This document shows, piece by piece, positions 15,818 to 23,108 of a DNA stretch of 23,108 bases (the stretch's first letter is position 1; every line of letters begins with the position of its first letter). The stretch is from positions 1 to 23,108 of the forward strand of contig CAZKWC010000047.1 in NCBI GenBank assembly GCA_964556425.1, written 5' to 3'. The notes under the pieces were generated by a model that saw only the letters and a list, made by a program, of their open reading frames with translations, made no database searches and was not told the DNA's origin. The DNA is from JALQUL01 sp964556425 (GTDB taxonomy: Bacteria > Pseudomonadota > Gammaproteobacteria > Burkholderiales > Burkholderiaceae_C). The translations under genes were made by a program, and so were the position numbers.

Positions 15818-16603
15818 TTAGGACATCACGTTGCCACCATCTACATTAAGGGTTTGCGCCGTTATGTAAGAGGCGTCTTTAGAGGCTAAAAATACAGCCG
15901 CTCCACAAATATCGGTGGGGTCACCCATATAACCTAAAGGTACGGCTTGTCCCACACGAATTTTCTTTTCACCAATAGGCAGATTTTCATATTTAGCAAA
16001 AAGTGCATCTACATTTTTCCACATAGGAGTGGCAATTACACCTGGGGAAATGCCATTGACTCTAATTTTATGTGGAGCCATTGCTAAAGCAGCACTTTGG
16101 GTATAACTAATAACCGCTGCTTTGCTGGCGCAATAATGCGAAACCAACGCTTCACCACGGCGGCCTGCTTGAGAGGCCATATTGACCACTGAACCTTGGA
16201 TATTATTTTTCACCATATGGGCTAAAACTTTTTGCATGACAAAAAATGCACCTTTGACATTCACTGCAAAAATTTTATCGTACATAGCTTCATCACTTTC
16301 TAACAATGGAGCCATATCAAAAATTGCGGCATTATTAAACAAAACATGGATGGGGCCAAATTGTTCACTGGCTTGAGTAATTAAGCTGTCAATATCTGAG
16401 CTTAAGGTCACATTGGTAGGAATATAAATGAGTCGATTAGGATATTGAGCCATTAATTCAGTTAAGCCCGAACTAGCTTGCGCTCCAATATCAGCAACGC
16501 TTACGAAAGCACCTTCTTCAAGATAACGCTGTGCTACAGCAAGGCCAATTCCACCAGCGGCACCAGTTAATAAAGTATGGAGATTTTCAAGTTTTTTCGT
16601 CAT
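15818..16603 (-). CDS. SDR polyol dehydrogenase (sorbitol/L-iditol 2-dehydrogenase type)
   Basis: NAD-dependent classical short-chain dehydrogenase of 261 residues. Visible motifs: TGAAGGIG (13-20) for the cofactor, VADI with D38 after the second strand (favours NAD over NADP), NNAA (90-93), and the catalytic set S144, Y157 and K161 (SHYCASK). The closest match by memory and context is SmoS/PolS of Rhodobacter, which oxidises sorbitol to fructose and galactitol or L-iditol to the matching ketoses; xylitol to D-xylulose is also possible. The frame opens upstream with TTG (16633), but the ATG at 16601-16603 follows AAGGA at good spacing and gives the family's normal N-terminus, so it was chosen. 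It sits 80 bp after the arabinitol dehydrogenase gene. Confidence 0.87.
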   Translation of the reverse strand: MTKKLENLHTLLTGAAGGIGLAVAQRYLEEGAFVSVADIGAQASSGLTELMAQYPNRLIYIPTNVTLSSDIDSLITQASEQFGPIHVLFNNAAIFDMAPLLESDEAMYDKIFAVNVKGAFFVMQKVLAHMVKNNIQGSVVNMASQAGRRGEALVSHYCASKAAVISYTQSAALAMAPHKIRVNGISPGVIATPMWKNVDALFAKYENLPIGEKKIRVGQAVPLGYMGDPTDICGAAVFLASKDASYITAQTLNVDGGNVMS

Positions 16604-16683
16604 TATTTTTCCTTGTAATTGATAAGGTGTCAATAAGGTGATGTGGCTAAAGGAACAGATTGCAATACCAAAAATTGGCTGGT

Positions 16684-18120
16684 TTATGAAGCTGCTGCTT
16701 GAGCTCTAGAGGCGACAAAATGAATCACTTTATCGTAGGCCAAAGTAATGGCATTGATCAAACGAGGGTCCTTGGCCAACTCACCCCAAAGCGTGGTATC
16801 GCCGCAAAATGCCTCAATAGGATTGCTTGATTCGCAAATAGCATGGGCAGCTGCTTCATCCATTGCTTGATCTTGATAGGTATAAGGAATTAAACCTAAG
16901 TGCCAACGCTGTAAGTAGGCTAAGAATAAAGCAGGTAATAGACTGACACTGTTAATAGAGCTACCCGCTGCCAAACGCTCGCGAATAGTGGGCGCAATAA
17001 AGCCCGGAATTTTGCTAAAGCCATCCATTGCCACACGTTGGTTGGTATCGGCAATTGCAGGGTTGCTAAATCGATCTAACACCACATCACGGTAATTGGC
17101 TAAATTGAGTGGGCTTGGATGCTCTGGAGTATCAAGAACAGGAATAGCATCATCTGTCACATAATCGTAAGCCATTTTGCAAATCTCTTTATCTAGAGTG
17201 CCTTCGTGAATATAGGTGTAGCCAATTAAACTTCCCGCCCATGCAATACAACTATGAGTGGCATTTAAAAGCCTAATTTTTGCTTCTTCATAGGCTTGAA
17301 CTGAACTCACCATTTCAACGCCAACACTTTCCCATTGTGGGCGGCTAGCAATAAAATTATCTTCTACCACCCACTGAATAAAACTCTCACCCATTAATGC
17401 GGCTGCATCATCTATGCCAGTGGCTGCTAATACCCGCTCACGCACTGCATTGGTAGGACGTGGGGTAATGCGGTCCACCATACAGTTGGGGCTGCTGGTA
17501 TTTAATTCTACCCACTGCTTTAATTCGGGCTCGTTGGTTAATTCTAAAAATTGTAAAAGACCGGTACGTGCTTTATCTCCGTTGTGACGTAAATTGTCGC
17601 AGTTGAGTAAAGTAACAGGGCCAGCGTTGGCATTTTTACGGGCTAATAAAATAGCTCTAAGGGCGCCATAAATAGTGCAAGCAGTACCACCATTTTTAGC
17701 TGCAATTACATCATTTTTTAAATCTTCAAACTGAGTGTCTAAACGAACATCGGCATCTAAATAATAACCCGCCTCAGTGACGGTAAACGAAATAATACGG
17801 GTGTTGCTGTTGCTACCCACTCGAATTAAGCCACTTAAGCTGTCATCAAAACTTATCACTTCAGAGAGGGACTTGATAGATGTGTAAGTACGCTCACCTT
17901 GAGGGCTAACTGTTTCCAGTGTATAAACACCGTTTTGCGCCTGCAAAGCAGCAATCAATTCAGGTTGATCTGCTCTGATATTTCCAGCTGCTAAACGCCA
18001 AGCAGTATCGCCAGCTTGTTGTAGCTGATGAATATACAAAGCCATGTGCGCACGATGAAAAGAACCTAAACCTAAATGCAGTAAAGTGAGCGCATTAGTG
18101 GGCGTGAGTGGTGAAGACAT
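16684..18120 (-). CDS. dalD: D-arabinitol 4-dehydrogenase / mannitol dehydrogenase family
   Basis: Long-chain polyol dehydrogenase (478 residues) that oxidises D-arabinitol to D-xylulose with NAD; related enzymes turn D-mannitol into fructose. The N-terminal cofactor motif is HLGLGSFHRAH (15-25). The active site block EEAKIRLLNATHSCIAWAG holds K281, N286 and H289, the conserved catalytic Lys, Asn and His of this family. FTVTEAGYYLD, NCDNLRHNGD, VDRITPRP and DTNQRVAMDGFSKIP are further family blocks. The wording of the N-terminal region (HQLQQAGDTAWRLAAGNIR) is, from memory, closer to Klebsiella DalD than to Pseudomonas mannitol 2-dehydrogenase, and the operon's xylulokinase agrees with a D-xylulose product. 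It lies 20 bp after the ATPase gene. Activity on mannitol cannot be excluded. Confidence 0.85.
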   Translation of the reverse strand: MSSPLTPTNALTLLHLGLGSFHRAHMALYIHQLQQAGDTAWRLAAGNIRADQPELIAALQAQNGVYTLETVSPQGERTYTSIKSLSEVISFDDSLSGLIRVGSNSNTRIISFTVTEAGYYLDADVRLDTQFEDLKNDVIAAKNGGTACTIYGALRAILLARKNANAGPVTLLNCDNLRHNGDKARTGLLQFLELTNEPELKQWVELNTSSPNCMVDRITPRPTNAVRERVLAATGIDDAAALMGESFIQWVVEDNFIASRPQWESVGVEMVSSVQAYEEAKIRLLNATHSCIAWAGSLIGYTYIHEGTLDKEICKMAYDYVTDDAIPVLDTPEHPSPLNLANYRDVVLDRFSNPAIADTNQRVAMDGFSKIPGFIAPTIRERLAAGSSINSVSLLPALFLAYLQRWHLGLIPYTYQDQAMDEAAAHAICESSNPIEAFCGDTTLWGELAKDPRLINAITLAYDKVIHFVASRAQAAAS

Positions 18121-18140
18121 GATAAAAATGAATATAAAAG

Positions 18141-19202
18141 TTATTGAGCTGTTTTCACTGAAGCTTGACTTGATTTTGTCACTTTTCCTTTGGCATCAAA
18201 AAGGTGGGCTTCCAGTGGGTTAATTGAAACACCCACATCGCTGCCGACGGTTAAATGGGTTCTATCATTTTGCCTTGCCACTAAAGAGCAACCGTCTTGT
18301 GTCGTTACGTAAATAAGCGTTTCAGCACCAAGCGCTTCTATTAAATCTACTTTGCCTTGCCATAAGCCTTGATTGCTTTCTTGTAGCAATACACTCTCTG
18401 GGCGCAGTCCTACAAAACCATCGGCAGCTGCATCTAGTTGGCAACGCTCGGCAAGACCAGGTAATTGAGCCACGGGCACTACGTTCATACGAGGTGTACC
18501 AATAAACTGCGCAACAAATTGATTAGCCGGGCGGTCATAGAGTTCTAGTGGTGTGCCAATTTGTTCGATTAAACCATCTCTTAAAACTACTACACGGTCT
18601 GCTAAGGTCATGGCTTCTACTTGATCGTGAGTGACGTAAATAGTAGTAGCGCCAAGGTCACGGTGCAACTTGGCAATTTCAATACGTGTTTGACCACGTA
18701 GCGCAGCATCTAAGTTCGAGAGTGGCTCATCAAATAAAAACACTTTGGGTGCACGCACAATAGCGCGGCCAATGGCAACCCTTTGACGCTGACCACCCGA
18801 TAACTCTTTAGGAGTGCGCTCTAGATAGTTTTCAAGATTTAAAATTTTGGCCGCTTGCATGACTTTTTCTTTGATTTCAGAAACGGCCACTTTGGCAAGT
18901 TTTAAAGCAAAGCTCATGTTCTCGAAAACCGTCATGTGTGGGTAGAGGGCATAACTTTGGAACACCATAGCTAAATCACGTTTACTTGAGGGTAAATCGG
19001 AAATATCACGACCATCTAAATGTAGGCTACCACTGGTAATAGGTTCTAGCCCAGCAATGAGTCTAAGCAAAGTGGATTTGCCGCAACCTGATGGGCCAAC
19101 AAACACCACAAATTCGCCTTTGTTAATTTCAAGGTCAACACCTTTGATGACGCGGGTTTCACCAAACTGTTTTTCTATTCCGCTGAGTTGTAAATAAGAC
19201 AT
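18141..19202 (-). CDS. Polyol ABC transporter ATP-binding protein (MtlK/SmoK/UgpC type)
   Basis: Cytoplasmic ATPase of a CUT1-family carbohydrate importer, 353 residues. Walker A GPSGCGKS (36-43), Q-loop Q82, signature LSGGQRQ (134-140), Walker B VFLFDEP (154-160) and switch H192 are all intact. The C-terminal part (about 240-350, with GFVGLRPESV) is the TOBE/regulatory domain typical of MalK-like proteins. It should pair with the two permeases encoded just upstream. The frame can be opened six codons earlier at a TTG (19220), but the ATG at 19200-19202 gives the usual MSYLQLSGIEKQFG start and was preferred; no clear ribosome binding site supports either. It lies 42 bp after the second permease gene. 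Confidence 0.92.
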   Translation of the reverse strand: MSYLQLSGIEKQFGETRVIKGVDLEINKGEFVVFVGPSGCGKSTLLRLIAGLEPITSGSLHLDGRDISDLPSSKRDLAMVFQSYALYPHMTVFENMSFALKLAKVAVSEIKEKVMQAAKILNLENYLERTPKELSGGQRQRVAIGRAIVRAPKVFLFDEPLSNLDAALRGQTRIEIAKLHRDLGATTIYVTHDQVEAMTLADRVVVLRDGLIEQIGTPLELYDRPANQFVAQFIGTPRMNVVPVAQLPGLAERCQLDAAADGFVGLRPESVLLQESNQGLWQGKVDLIEALGAETLIYVTTQDGCSLVARQNDRTHLTVGSDVGVSINPLEAHLFDAKGKVTKSSQASVKTAQ

Positions 19203-19244
19203 AACAATATTTTTAAACAATGAGTTAAATAGTAGGCTGCGGAT

Positions 19245-20075
19245 TTATTTCACAGCGCCGAATGTAAGACCTTGGACCAATTGTTTTTGGCTAAACCAAC
19301 CAAACACTACAATGGGTGCAATTGCCATTAATGAAGCTGCCGATAATTTGGCCCAGAATAAACCTTCGGGACTAGAGTAACTGGCGATTAAAGTGGCCAA
19401 GGTACCTGCTTTAGCAGAGCTTAAATTGAGACTCCAAAAGGCTTCATTCCAAGATAGGACCAAACACAATAAACCGGTTGAAGCTAAGCCACCCACTGCC
19501 AAAGGCAATAAAACACTTGAAAACTCTTGCCATAAAGTGGCTCCATCCATACGAGCAGCCTCTAAGATTTCATGTGGAATTTCTTTGAAGTTGGAGTACA
19601 ACATCCACACCATAATGGGTAAATTAGAAAGTGTGAAAATAATAATCAAACCAAGCTGAGTATCGAGTAATGAACTTTTTTGGGCTAATACATAAATAGG
19701 CACTAAAGCACCCACAGCTGGCATCATTTTGGTAGATAACATCCACATCAAAATATCTTTGGTACGTTTGGTCGCAAAAAATGCCATTGAATAAGCAGCA
19801 GGTACTGCTATCGCTAAACCTAAAAGTGTAGACACTACACTGGTAACTACCGAATTTTTGGCATACAACAAATAATCACTGCGTTCTTGAACTTCATGAA
19901 AGTTTTCAAGAGTAGGCGTAAACCACCATAGTGGCGGTATAGATATAGCTTGCAACTCGGTTTTAAATGAGGTTAAGAATAACCAACCCAGCGGAAAGAA
20001 AATCAGCAAAGTGACAATCCAAGCAACAAGGGTTCGAATGACCAAGGCAAGAGGAAATGGTTGACGGCGTTTCAT
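19245..20075 (-). CDS. Polyol ABC transporter permease, second subunit (MtlG/SmoG type)
   Basis: Inner-membrane subunit of 276 residues with six hydrophobic helices (about 14-36, 75-97, 108-130, 141-160, 190-210, 242-262). The EAA loop that docks onto the ATPase is visible as EIPHEILEAARMDGATLWQE (165-184; EAARMDG at 172-178). The N-terminal basic stretch MKRRQPFP and the SFKTELQAISIPPLWWF block are typical of the MalG-like CUT1 partner. It starts 13 bp after the first permease gene, so the pair are translationally close. It is predicted to import sugar alcohols delivered by the binding protein. Confidence 0.92.
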   Translation of the reverse strand: MKRRQPFPLALVIRTLVAWIVTLLIFFPLGWLFLTSFKTELQAISIPPLWWFTPTLENFHEVQERSDYLLYAKNSVVTSVVSTLLGLAIAVPAAYSMAFFATKRTKDILMWMLSTKMMPAVGALVPIYVLAQKSSLLDTQLGLIIIFTLSNLPIMVWMLYSNFKEIPHEILEAARMDGATLWQEFSSVLLPLAVGGLASTGLLCLVLSWNEAFWSLNLSSAKAGTLATLIASYSSPEGLFWAKLSAASLMAIAPIVVFGWFSQKQLVQGLTFGAVK

Positions 20076-20088
20076 ATTGAATAGACTC

Positions 20089-20949
20089 TTATTTATCTAA
20101 ATTTTTACCAATCATGCGGATCATGAAGGCAGCAGCTATATTGGCCAAAATTACGGCAAACAAAGCACCAGCAGAAGCCACACCCGCATCAAAATTGAGT
20201 AGCGCTTGCTTAAAAATTAAAAATGCGACATTGGTACTTGCGTCCCCAGGGCCACCACCGGTAGTGGTATAAATTTCGGCAAAAACGCTGAGTAAGAAAA
20301 TCAATTCAATCATGACCACCACGACCATGGCTCTAGCTAAATGAGGAATATATAAATAACGAAGGAGCTGTAAATAATTGGCTCCATCCATACGAGCGGC
20401 TTCGATTTGTTCGCGGCTCATACTTTGCAAAGAGGTCATCATGATTAAGGTGGCAAACGGCAACCATTGCCAAGAGACCATAATGATGACTGAAAATAAG
20501 GGGTGATCAGTTAACCAATCGACTGGGGTGGCACCAAAAAAAATCCAAACCTGTGCAAGCACTCCATAAATAGGATTCATCATCATGTGTTTCCACAACA
20601 ATGCATTGACGGTAGGCATCACAAAAAACGGAGAAATGAGTAATAAACGAACCAAGCCACGACCGGGGAAAGGCTCATCAATGAGTAGGGCAATGGCTAA
20701 GCCAAATACTACTGTAATGGCAATAACGCTGCCAAGTAATAATAGGGTGTTAACAACTGCTACGCTAAAAGAAGGATCAGTTACAAAGTATTCAAAATTT
20801 TCTAAACCAATAAACCCTGTTTGCTCGGGCTGCATGAGGTTGTAGCGAATGACAGAAAAATAAATCGTCATTAACAGTGGAACAATCATCCACAAAAATA
20901 GGGTAGTTACTGCTGGCGTCAGCAGCAGACGGGGTAGCAGTCTTTTCAT
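20089..20949 (-). CDS. Polyol ABC transporter permease, first subunit (MtlF/SmoF type)
   Basis: Inner-membrane subunit of 286 residues, MalF-like without the large periplasmic loop. About six hydrophobic helices are visible (about 10-32, 65-90, 101-120, 150-172, 205-225, 258-280). The EAA loop is MSREQIEAARMDGANYLQLL (EAARMDG at 183-189), matching that of the second permease. The TTTGGGPGDASTNVAFLIF block near 230-248 is a conserved CUT1 feature. It is the first gene after the binding-protein gene, from which it is separated by 127 bp holding a hairpin, which should lower its expression relative to the binding protein. Confidence 0.92.
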   Translation of the reverse strand: MKRLLPRLLLTPAVTTLFLWMIVPLLMTIYFSVIRYNLMQPEQTGFIGLENFEYFVTDPSFSVAVVNTLLLLGSVIAITVVFGLAIALLIDEPFPGRGLVRLLLISPFFVMPTVNALLWKHMMMNPIYGVLAQVWIFFGATPVDWLTDHPLFSVIIMVSWQWLPFATLIMMTSLQSMSREQIEAARMDGANYLQLLRYLYIPHLARAMVVVVMIELIFLLSVFAEIYTTTGGGPGDASTNVAFLIFKQALLNFDAGVASAGALFAVILANIAAAFMIRMIGKNLDK

Positions 20950-21012
20950 GAAACACAGCTCTTAGGTTAATTAGATAAGAAAGATGAGGGACAAGTCATT
21001 TGAATTCAAAAA

Positions 21013-21040
21013 CGCAGCGACCAAGGGTTTGATCGCTGCG
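21013..21040 (-). terminator. Hairpin with U-tract between binding-protein and permease genes
   Basis: On the minus strand CGCAGCGA (21040-21033) pairs perfectly with TCGCTGCG (21020-21013), loop 12 nt, followed by five T (21012-21008). It lies 37 bp after the binding-protein stop codon and 64 bp before the permease start. It is likely a partial terminator or a 3' stabilising hairpin giving excess binding protein. A smaller GGAAA/TTTCC hairpin (21052-21064) lies between it and the stop codon. Confidence 0.75.
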
Positions 21041-21076
21041 CTTGCTTTTTAGGAAATAATTTCCTTGGCTACTTAA

Positions 21077-22390
21077 TTATTTGTAGTAGCCGGCTTTTTT
21101 CATTTCACGTTCAGCTGATGCTTGAGCATTTTTCAAGGCTGCATCAACAGTCGATTTGCCAGCCAAAGCGGCACTCATTTGTTGGCCAACTGCAATACCA
21201 ATAGATTGGAACTCAGGAATAGCAGCGAATTGAACACCTACATAAGGTGATTTTGGCAATGTGCTGTCGTTAGGATTGGCTGAGTCAATGGCTGCTTTTT
21301 CTGCTGCTGCAAAAACGGCTGCTTTTTGGAACTCTGGGTTAGCATAAGTTGATTTACGTGTACCTGTAGGAACGCGTGCCCAACCATTGGTTTTAGCTAC
21401 TAAATTGATGTACTCTTTAGAGGTAGACCAGCTAATGAATTTTTGCGCTGCTTCAGCATTTTTTGTGCCTGCAGGAATAGCTAAAGCCCATGCCCATAAC
21501 CAGTTAGCGCCTTTGGTGGTAGCACTGTAAGGACCTTGTGCAAATGCCACTTTGTCAGCTACTTTAGATTGTTTTGGATCAGTGATGAAAGAAGCTGCAA
21601 TAGTAGCGTCAATCCACATACCGCATTTGCCTTCATTGTACAAAGCTAAAATTTCATTGAAGCTGTTGTTAGCAGAGCCTGGAGGGCCGTATTTAGTCAT
21701 CATATCCACATAGAAAGTCACTGCGTCTTTCCATGGTTTTGATTCGAGTTGTGGTTTCCATTTCATGTCAAACCATTGGCCGCCAAAGCTATTCACCATA
21801 GTGGTTAAGAAAGCCATGTTATCACCCCAACCTGGCTTGCCACGCAAACAAATACCATACACGCCATTTTTGGGGTCATGGATTTTGGCTGCTGCATCAC
21901 GCACTTGTACCCAAGTAGGACGATCGGCAAATTTAATACCCGCTTTGTCGGTTAAGTCTTTACGGTACATGAGCATGGAGCTCTCACCGTAGAAAGGTGC
22001 TGCATATAATTTGTCGCCTACGCTTAAACCACTACGCATTGCAGGTAACAAATCATTGACGTCATAAGCTGCATCAGTTTTTAATTCTTTGAGCCAACCT
22101 TTTTTACCCCAAATTGGTGTCTCGTACATACCAATTGTCATGACGTCAAATTGTCCGCCTTTAGTAGCGATGTCAGTGGTCACACGTTGACGCAATACAC
22201 CTTCTTCTAAAGTCACAAATTTAAGTTTGATATCTGGATTAGCTTGTTCGAAATTCTTACTGAGTTTTTCCATTTCAATCATGTGACCGTTGTTAACGGT
22301 AGCAATCACCAATTCGGTTGCTGCGTGAGAAACGCCACATAAAGAAGTCACTAGCGCAGCGGCTAGAGCAATACGAGTCTTGAGTTTCAT
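21077..22390 (-). CDS. Sugar-alcohol ABC transporter substrate-binding protein (MtlE/SmoE type)
   Basis: Periplasmic binding protein of 437 residues for a CUT1 importer. Residues 1-23 form a Sec signal peptide with cleavage expected after VSHA; no lipobox cysteine is at the cleavage site, so the product should be soluble in the periplasm. The mature start TELVIATVNNGHMIEMEKLS, DVMTIGMYETPIWGKKGWL, PFYGESSMLMYRKDL and GKCGMWIDATIAASF fit the solute-binding family 1 proteins of sorbitol/mannitol systems. The gene heads the operon; its ATG (22388-22390) follows GGAGAC at good spacing, after a leader with an inverted repeat. Specificity among mannitol, sorbitol, arabinitol and xylitol cannot be read from sequence. 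Confidence 0.92.
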   Translation of the reverse strand: MKLKTRIALAAALVTSLCGVSHAATELVIATVNNGHMIEMEKLSKNFEQANPDIKLKFVTLEEGVLRQRVTTDIATKGGQFDVMTIGMYETPIWGKKGWLKELKTDAAYDVNDLLPAMRSGLSVGDKLYAAPFYGESSMLMYRKDLTDKAGIKFADRPTWVQVRDAAAKIHDPKNGVYGICLRGKPGWGDNMAFLTTMVNSFGGQWFDMKWKPQLESKPWKDAVTFYVDMMTKYGPPGSANNSFNEILALYNEGKCGMWIDATIAASFITDPKQSKVADKVAFAQGPYSATTKGANWLWAWALAIPAGTKNAEAAQKFISWSTSKEYINLVAKTNGWARVPTGTRKSTYANPEFQKAAVFAAAEKAAIDSANPNDSTLPKSPYVGVQFAAIPEFQSIGIAVGQQMSAALAGKSTVDAALKNAQASAEREMKKAGYYK

Positions 22391-22427
22391 TAGTTGTCTC
22401 CGATGAAGGATTTAAGTTAGGGGATGT

Positions 22428-22454
22428 TTGATGCTTTCTTGCAGCAAGCATCAA
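22428..22454 (-). promoter_or_regulatory. Perfect inverted repeat in leader of binding-protein gene
   Basis: TTGATGCTT (22428-22436) and AAGCATCAA (22446-22454) are perfect inverted repeats with a 9-nt spacer, 38-64 bp before the ATG. In RNA this would be a 9-bp hairpin without a U-tract on the transcribed strand. It could stabilise the 5' end of the mRNA or be a protein-binding operator in DNA. Confidence 0.5.
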
Positions 22455-22524
22455 CACCTATACGATATCAATAGTTAAATGCAAAACTAGTACAAATTTA
22501 GCATCTATATGTATTAATATTCCA

Positions 22525-22583
22525 TTTATACCTAGGATTTATACCTATTTGCATTAAATAAGTACCTATTTTGATGCCTCTAG
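22525..22583 (-). promoter_or_regulatory. Candidate AraC-type operator and promoter of the polyol operon
   Basis: Given on the plus strand, TACCTATTT occurs at 22542-22550 and again at 22563-22571, exactly 21 bp apart (two helical turns), and ATTTATACCTA occurs at 22524-22534 and 22537-22547. Tandem half-sites with a 21-bp period are the classic arrangement for AraC-family activators, and an AraC-type gene lies in the operon. On the minus strand TATAAA (22530-22525), just downstream of the repeats, is a possible -10; no good -35 is present, as expected for an activator-dependent promoter. The leader would be about 125 nt long. Site and regulator are linked by inference only. Confidence 0.5.
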
Positions 22584-22694
22584 CATTAAAAATAAAAAAT
22601 AAAGCTTAAAAATGGTTTTAAGATGCCTAATAAATAAGCATAATTGGTATTTTTAAGATGCTACCTTATCTATTATTCACTCATTACGCCTATT

Positions 22695-23033
22695 ATGAAA
22701 ACTATTTACACGGCCTCTCACATTGTTGATGCTTACATGATTGTGAATTTATTAGAGCAATATGAGTTAAAAGCTTTTGTGCAAGGCGAGTATCTACAAG
22801 CGGCTGCGGGGGAGTTGCCGGCGGGGCAGCTAATAAGAGTCGAAATTGCAGAACCTTTTTATGAGCAGGCCAAAGCTATTTTGCAAGAGTGGGAGTTACA
22901 AAATCCGGTAACTAAGAGTCAAAATAAACCTAGTACCTCTCAGTCAGAAAGAGGCGATAAATTATGGTGGTGTGTAATGTCTTTTGCACTTGGTTTTTTT
23001 AGCGCTTACATTTTATTGGGACTGCTAATTTAA
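22695..23033 (+). CDS. DUF2007-like small protein with C-terminal membrane anchor
   Basis: A 112-residue protein. Residues 1-67 (MKTIYTASHIVDAYMIVNLL, then AFVQGEYLQAAAGELPAGQ and IRVEIAEPFYEQAKAILQEW) match the DUF2007 'putative prokaryotic signal transducing protein' pattern, a small alpha/beta domain of unknown role. A polar linker (about 70-89) leads to one C-terminal hydrophobic helix (91-111), so the domain would face the cytoplasm. The frame opens upstream with TTG (22644), but the 17 extra residues are unlike the family and the ATG at 22695 gives the conserved start, so it was chosen; no clear ribosome binding site is seen. It is divergent from the polyol operon and shares a 304-bp intergenic region with it. 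Confidence 0.75.
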   Translation: MKTIYTASHIVDAYMIVNLLEQYELKAFVQGEYLQAAAGELPAGQLIRVEIAEPFYEQAKAILQEWELQNPVTKSQNKPSTSQSERGDKLWWCVMSFALGFFSAYILLGLLI

Positions 23034-23037
23034 ATTT

Positions 23038-23108
23038 TTACACACTCGCAAACCCTCTTACAAAGGCTTCTTCAAAAATAGAATAGCCTGCCCAATCCGA
23101 GTGAGCAA
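23038..23108 (-). CDS. C-terminal fragment of an unidentified protein (runs off window)
   Basis: On the minus strand a frame enters from the right edge and ends at TAA (23038-23040), 4 bp after the convergent small gene. The 22 visible codons include DWAGYSIFEEAFVRGF followed by ASV. Amino-acid composition and codon use look like a real protein, and the alternative frames stop early or look less natural. The family cannot be identified from so short a piece. Confidence 0.5.
   Translation of the reverse strand, partial: AHSDWAGYSIFEEAFVRGFASV

Noticed and set aside
1..23108. CRISPR arrays, insertion sequences, prophage genes, tRNA or rRNA genes
   Set aside because: No regularly spaced repeats, transposase or integrase motifs, or tRNA-like cloverleaf sequences were noticed on either strand.

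Overview
The window looks like a draft scaffold from a low-GC betaproteobacterium, most likely Burkholderiales. The basis is the protein style of RlmJ, the DsbD/ScsB-type reductase and the DUF4080 radical SAM protein, plus a fragment at the left edge that reads as the N-terminus of ribosomal protein L13 in Burkholderiales form. The DNA is AT-rich, about 40% GC by eye (not computed). I cannot name a genus. Two 100-N scaffold gaps (2516-2615 and 7428-7527) each interrupt a gene.

Layout. 1-65: start of rplM (minus, runs off the left edge), preceded by a promoter and a leader with a terminator-like hairpin. 596-1519: rlmJ, followed by a strong intrinsic terminator. 1980-2720: htpX, holed by the first gap, ending at a bidirectional terminator shared with a convergent pair: a histidine phosphatase and a creatininase-family hydrolase (minus). 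4493-8217: one large multidomain glycosyltransferase (plus). It looks like two pieces only because two contig ends that share an exact 55-bp overlap were scaffolded with Ns; collapsing the overlap restores one reading frame. 8236-10281 (minus): a small hypothetical protein and a B12-binding/radical SAM DUF4080 protein. 10326-13257 (plus): a DsbD-like protein-disulfide reductase and a CoA-binding protein.

13317-22390 (minus) is the main biological unit, a sugar-alcohol uptake and catabolism operon. In transcription order it encodes a periplasmic binding protein, two permeases, an ATPase, a D-arabinitol 4-dehydrogenase-like polyol dehydrogenase, an SDR polyol dehydrogenase of the sorbitol/L-iditol type, an AraC-family regulator and xylulokinase. 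The logic is import of polyols, oxidation to D-xylulose (and/or fructose) and phosphorylation of D-xylulose into the pentose phosphate pathway. The layout resembles the mannitol/sorbitol (mtl/smo) ABC operons of Pseudomonas and Rhodobacter, but no fructokinase is present here. Upstream of the binding-protein gene lies an AraC-operator-like pair of direct repeats with a 21-bp period, and a hairpin separates the binding-protein gene from the permeases. At the right edge are a small DUF2007-like membrane-anchored protein (plus) and the last 22 codons of an unidentified minus-strand gene.

I found no CRISPR array, insertion sequence, phage gene or tRNA, and no clear new biological system. The points most worth following are the falsely split glycosyltransferase, its unusual domain architecture, the rplM leader and the operator repeats of the polyol operon.
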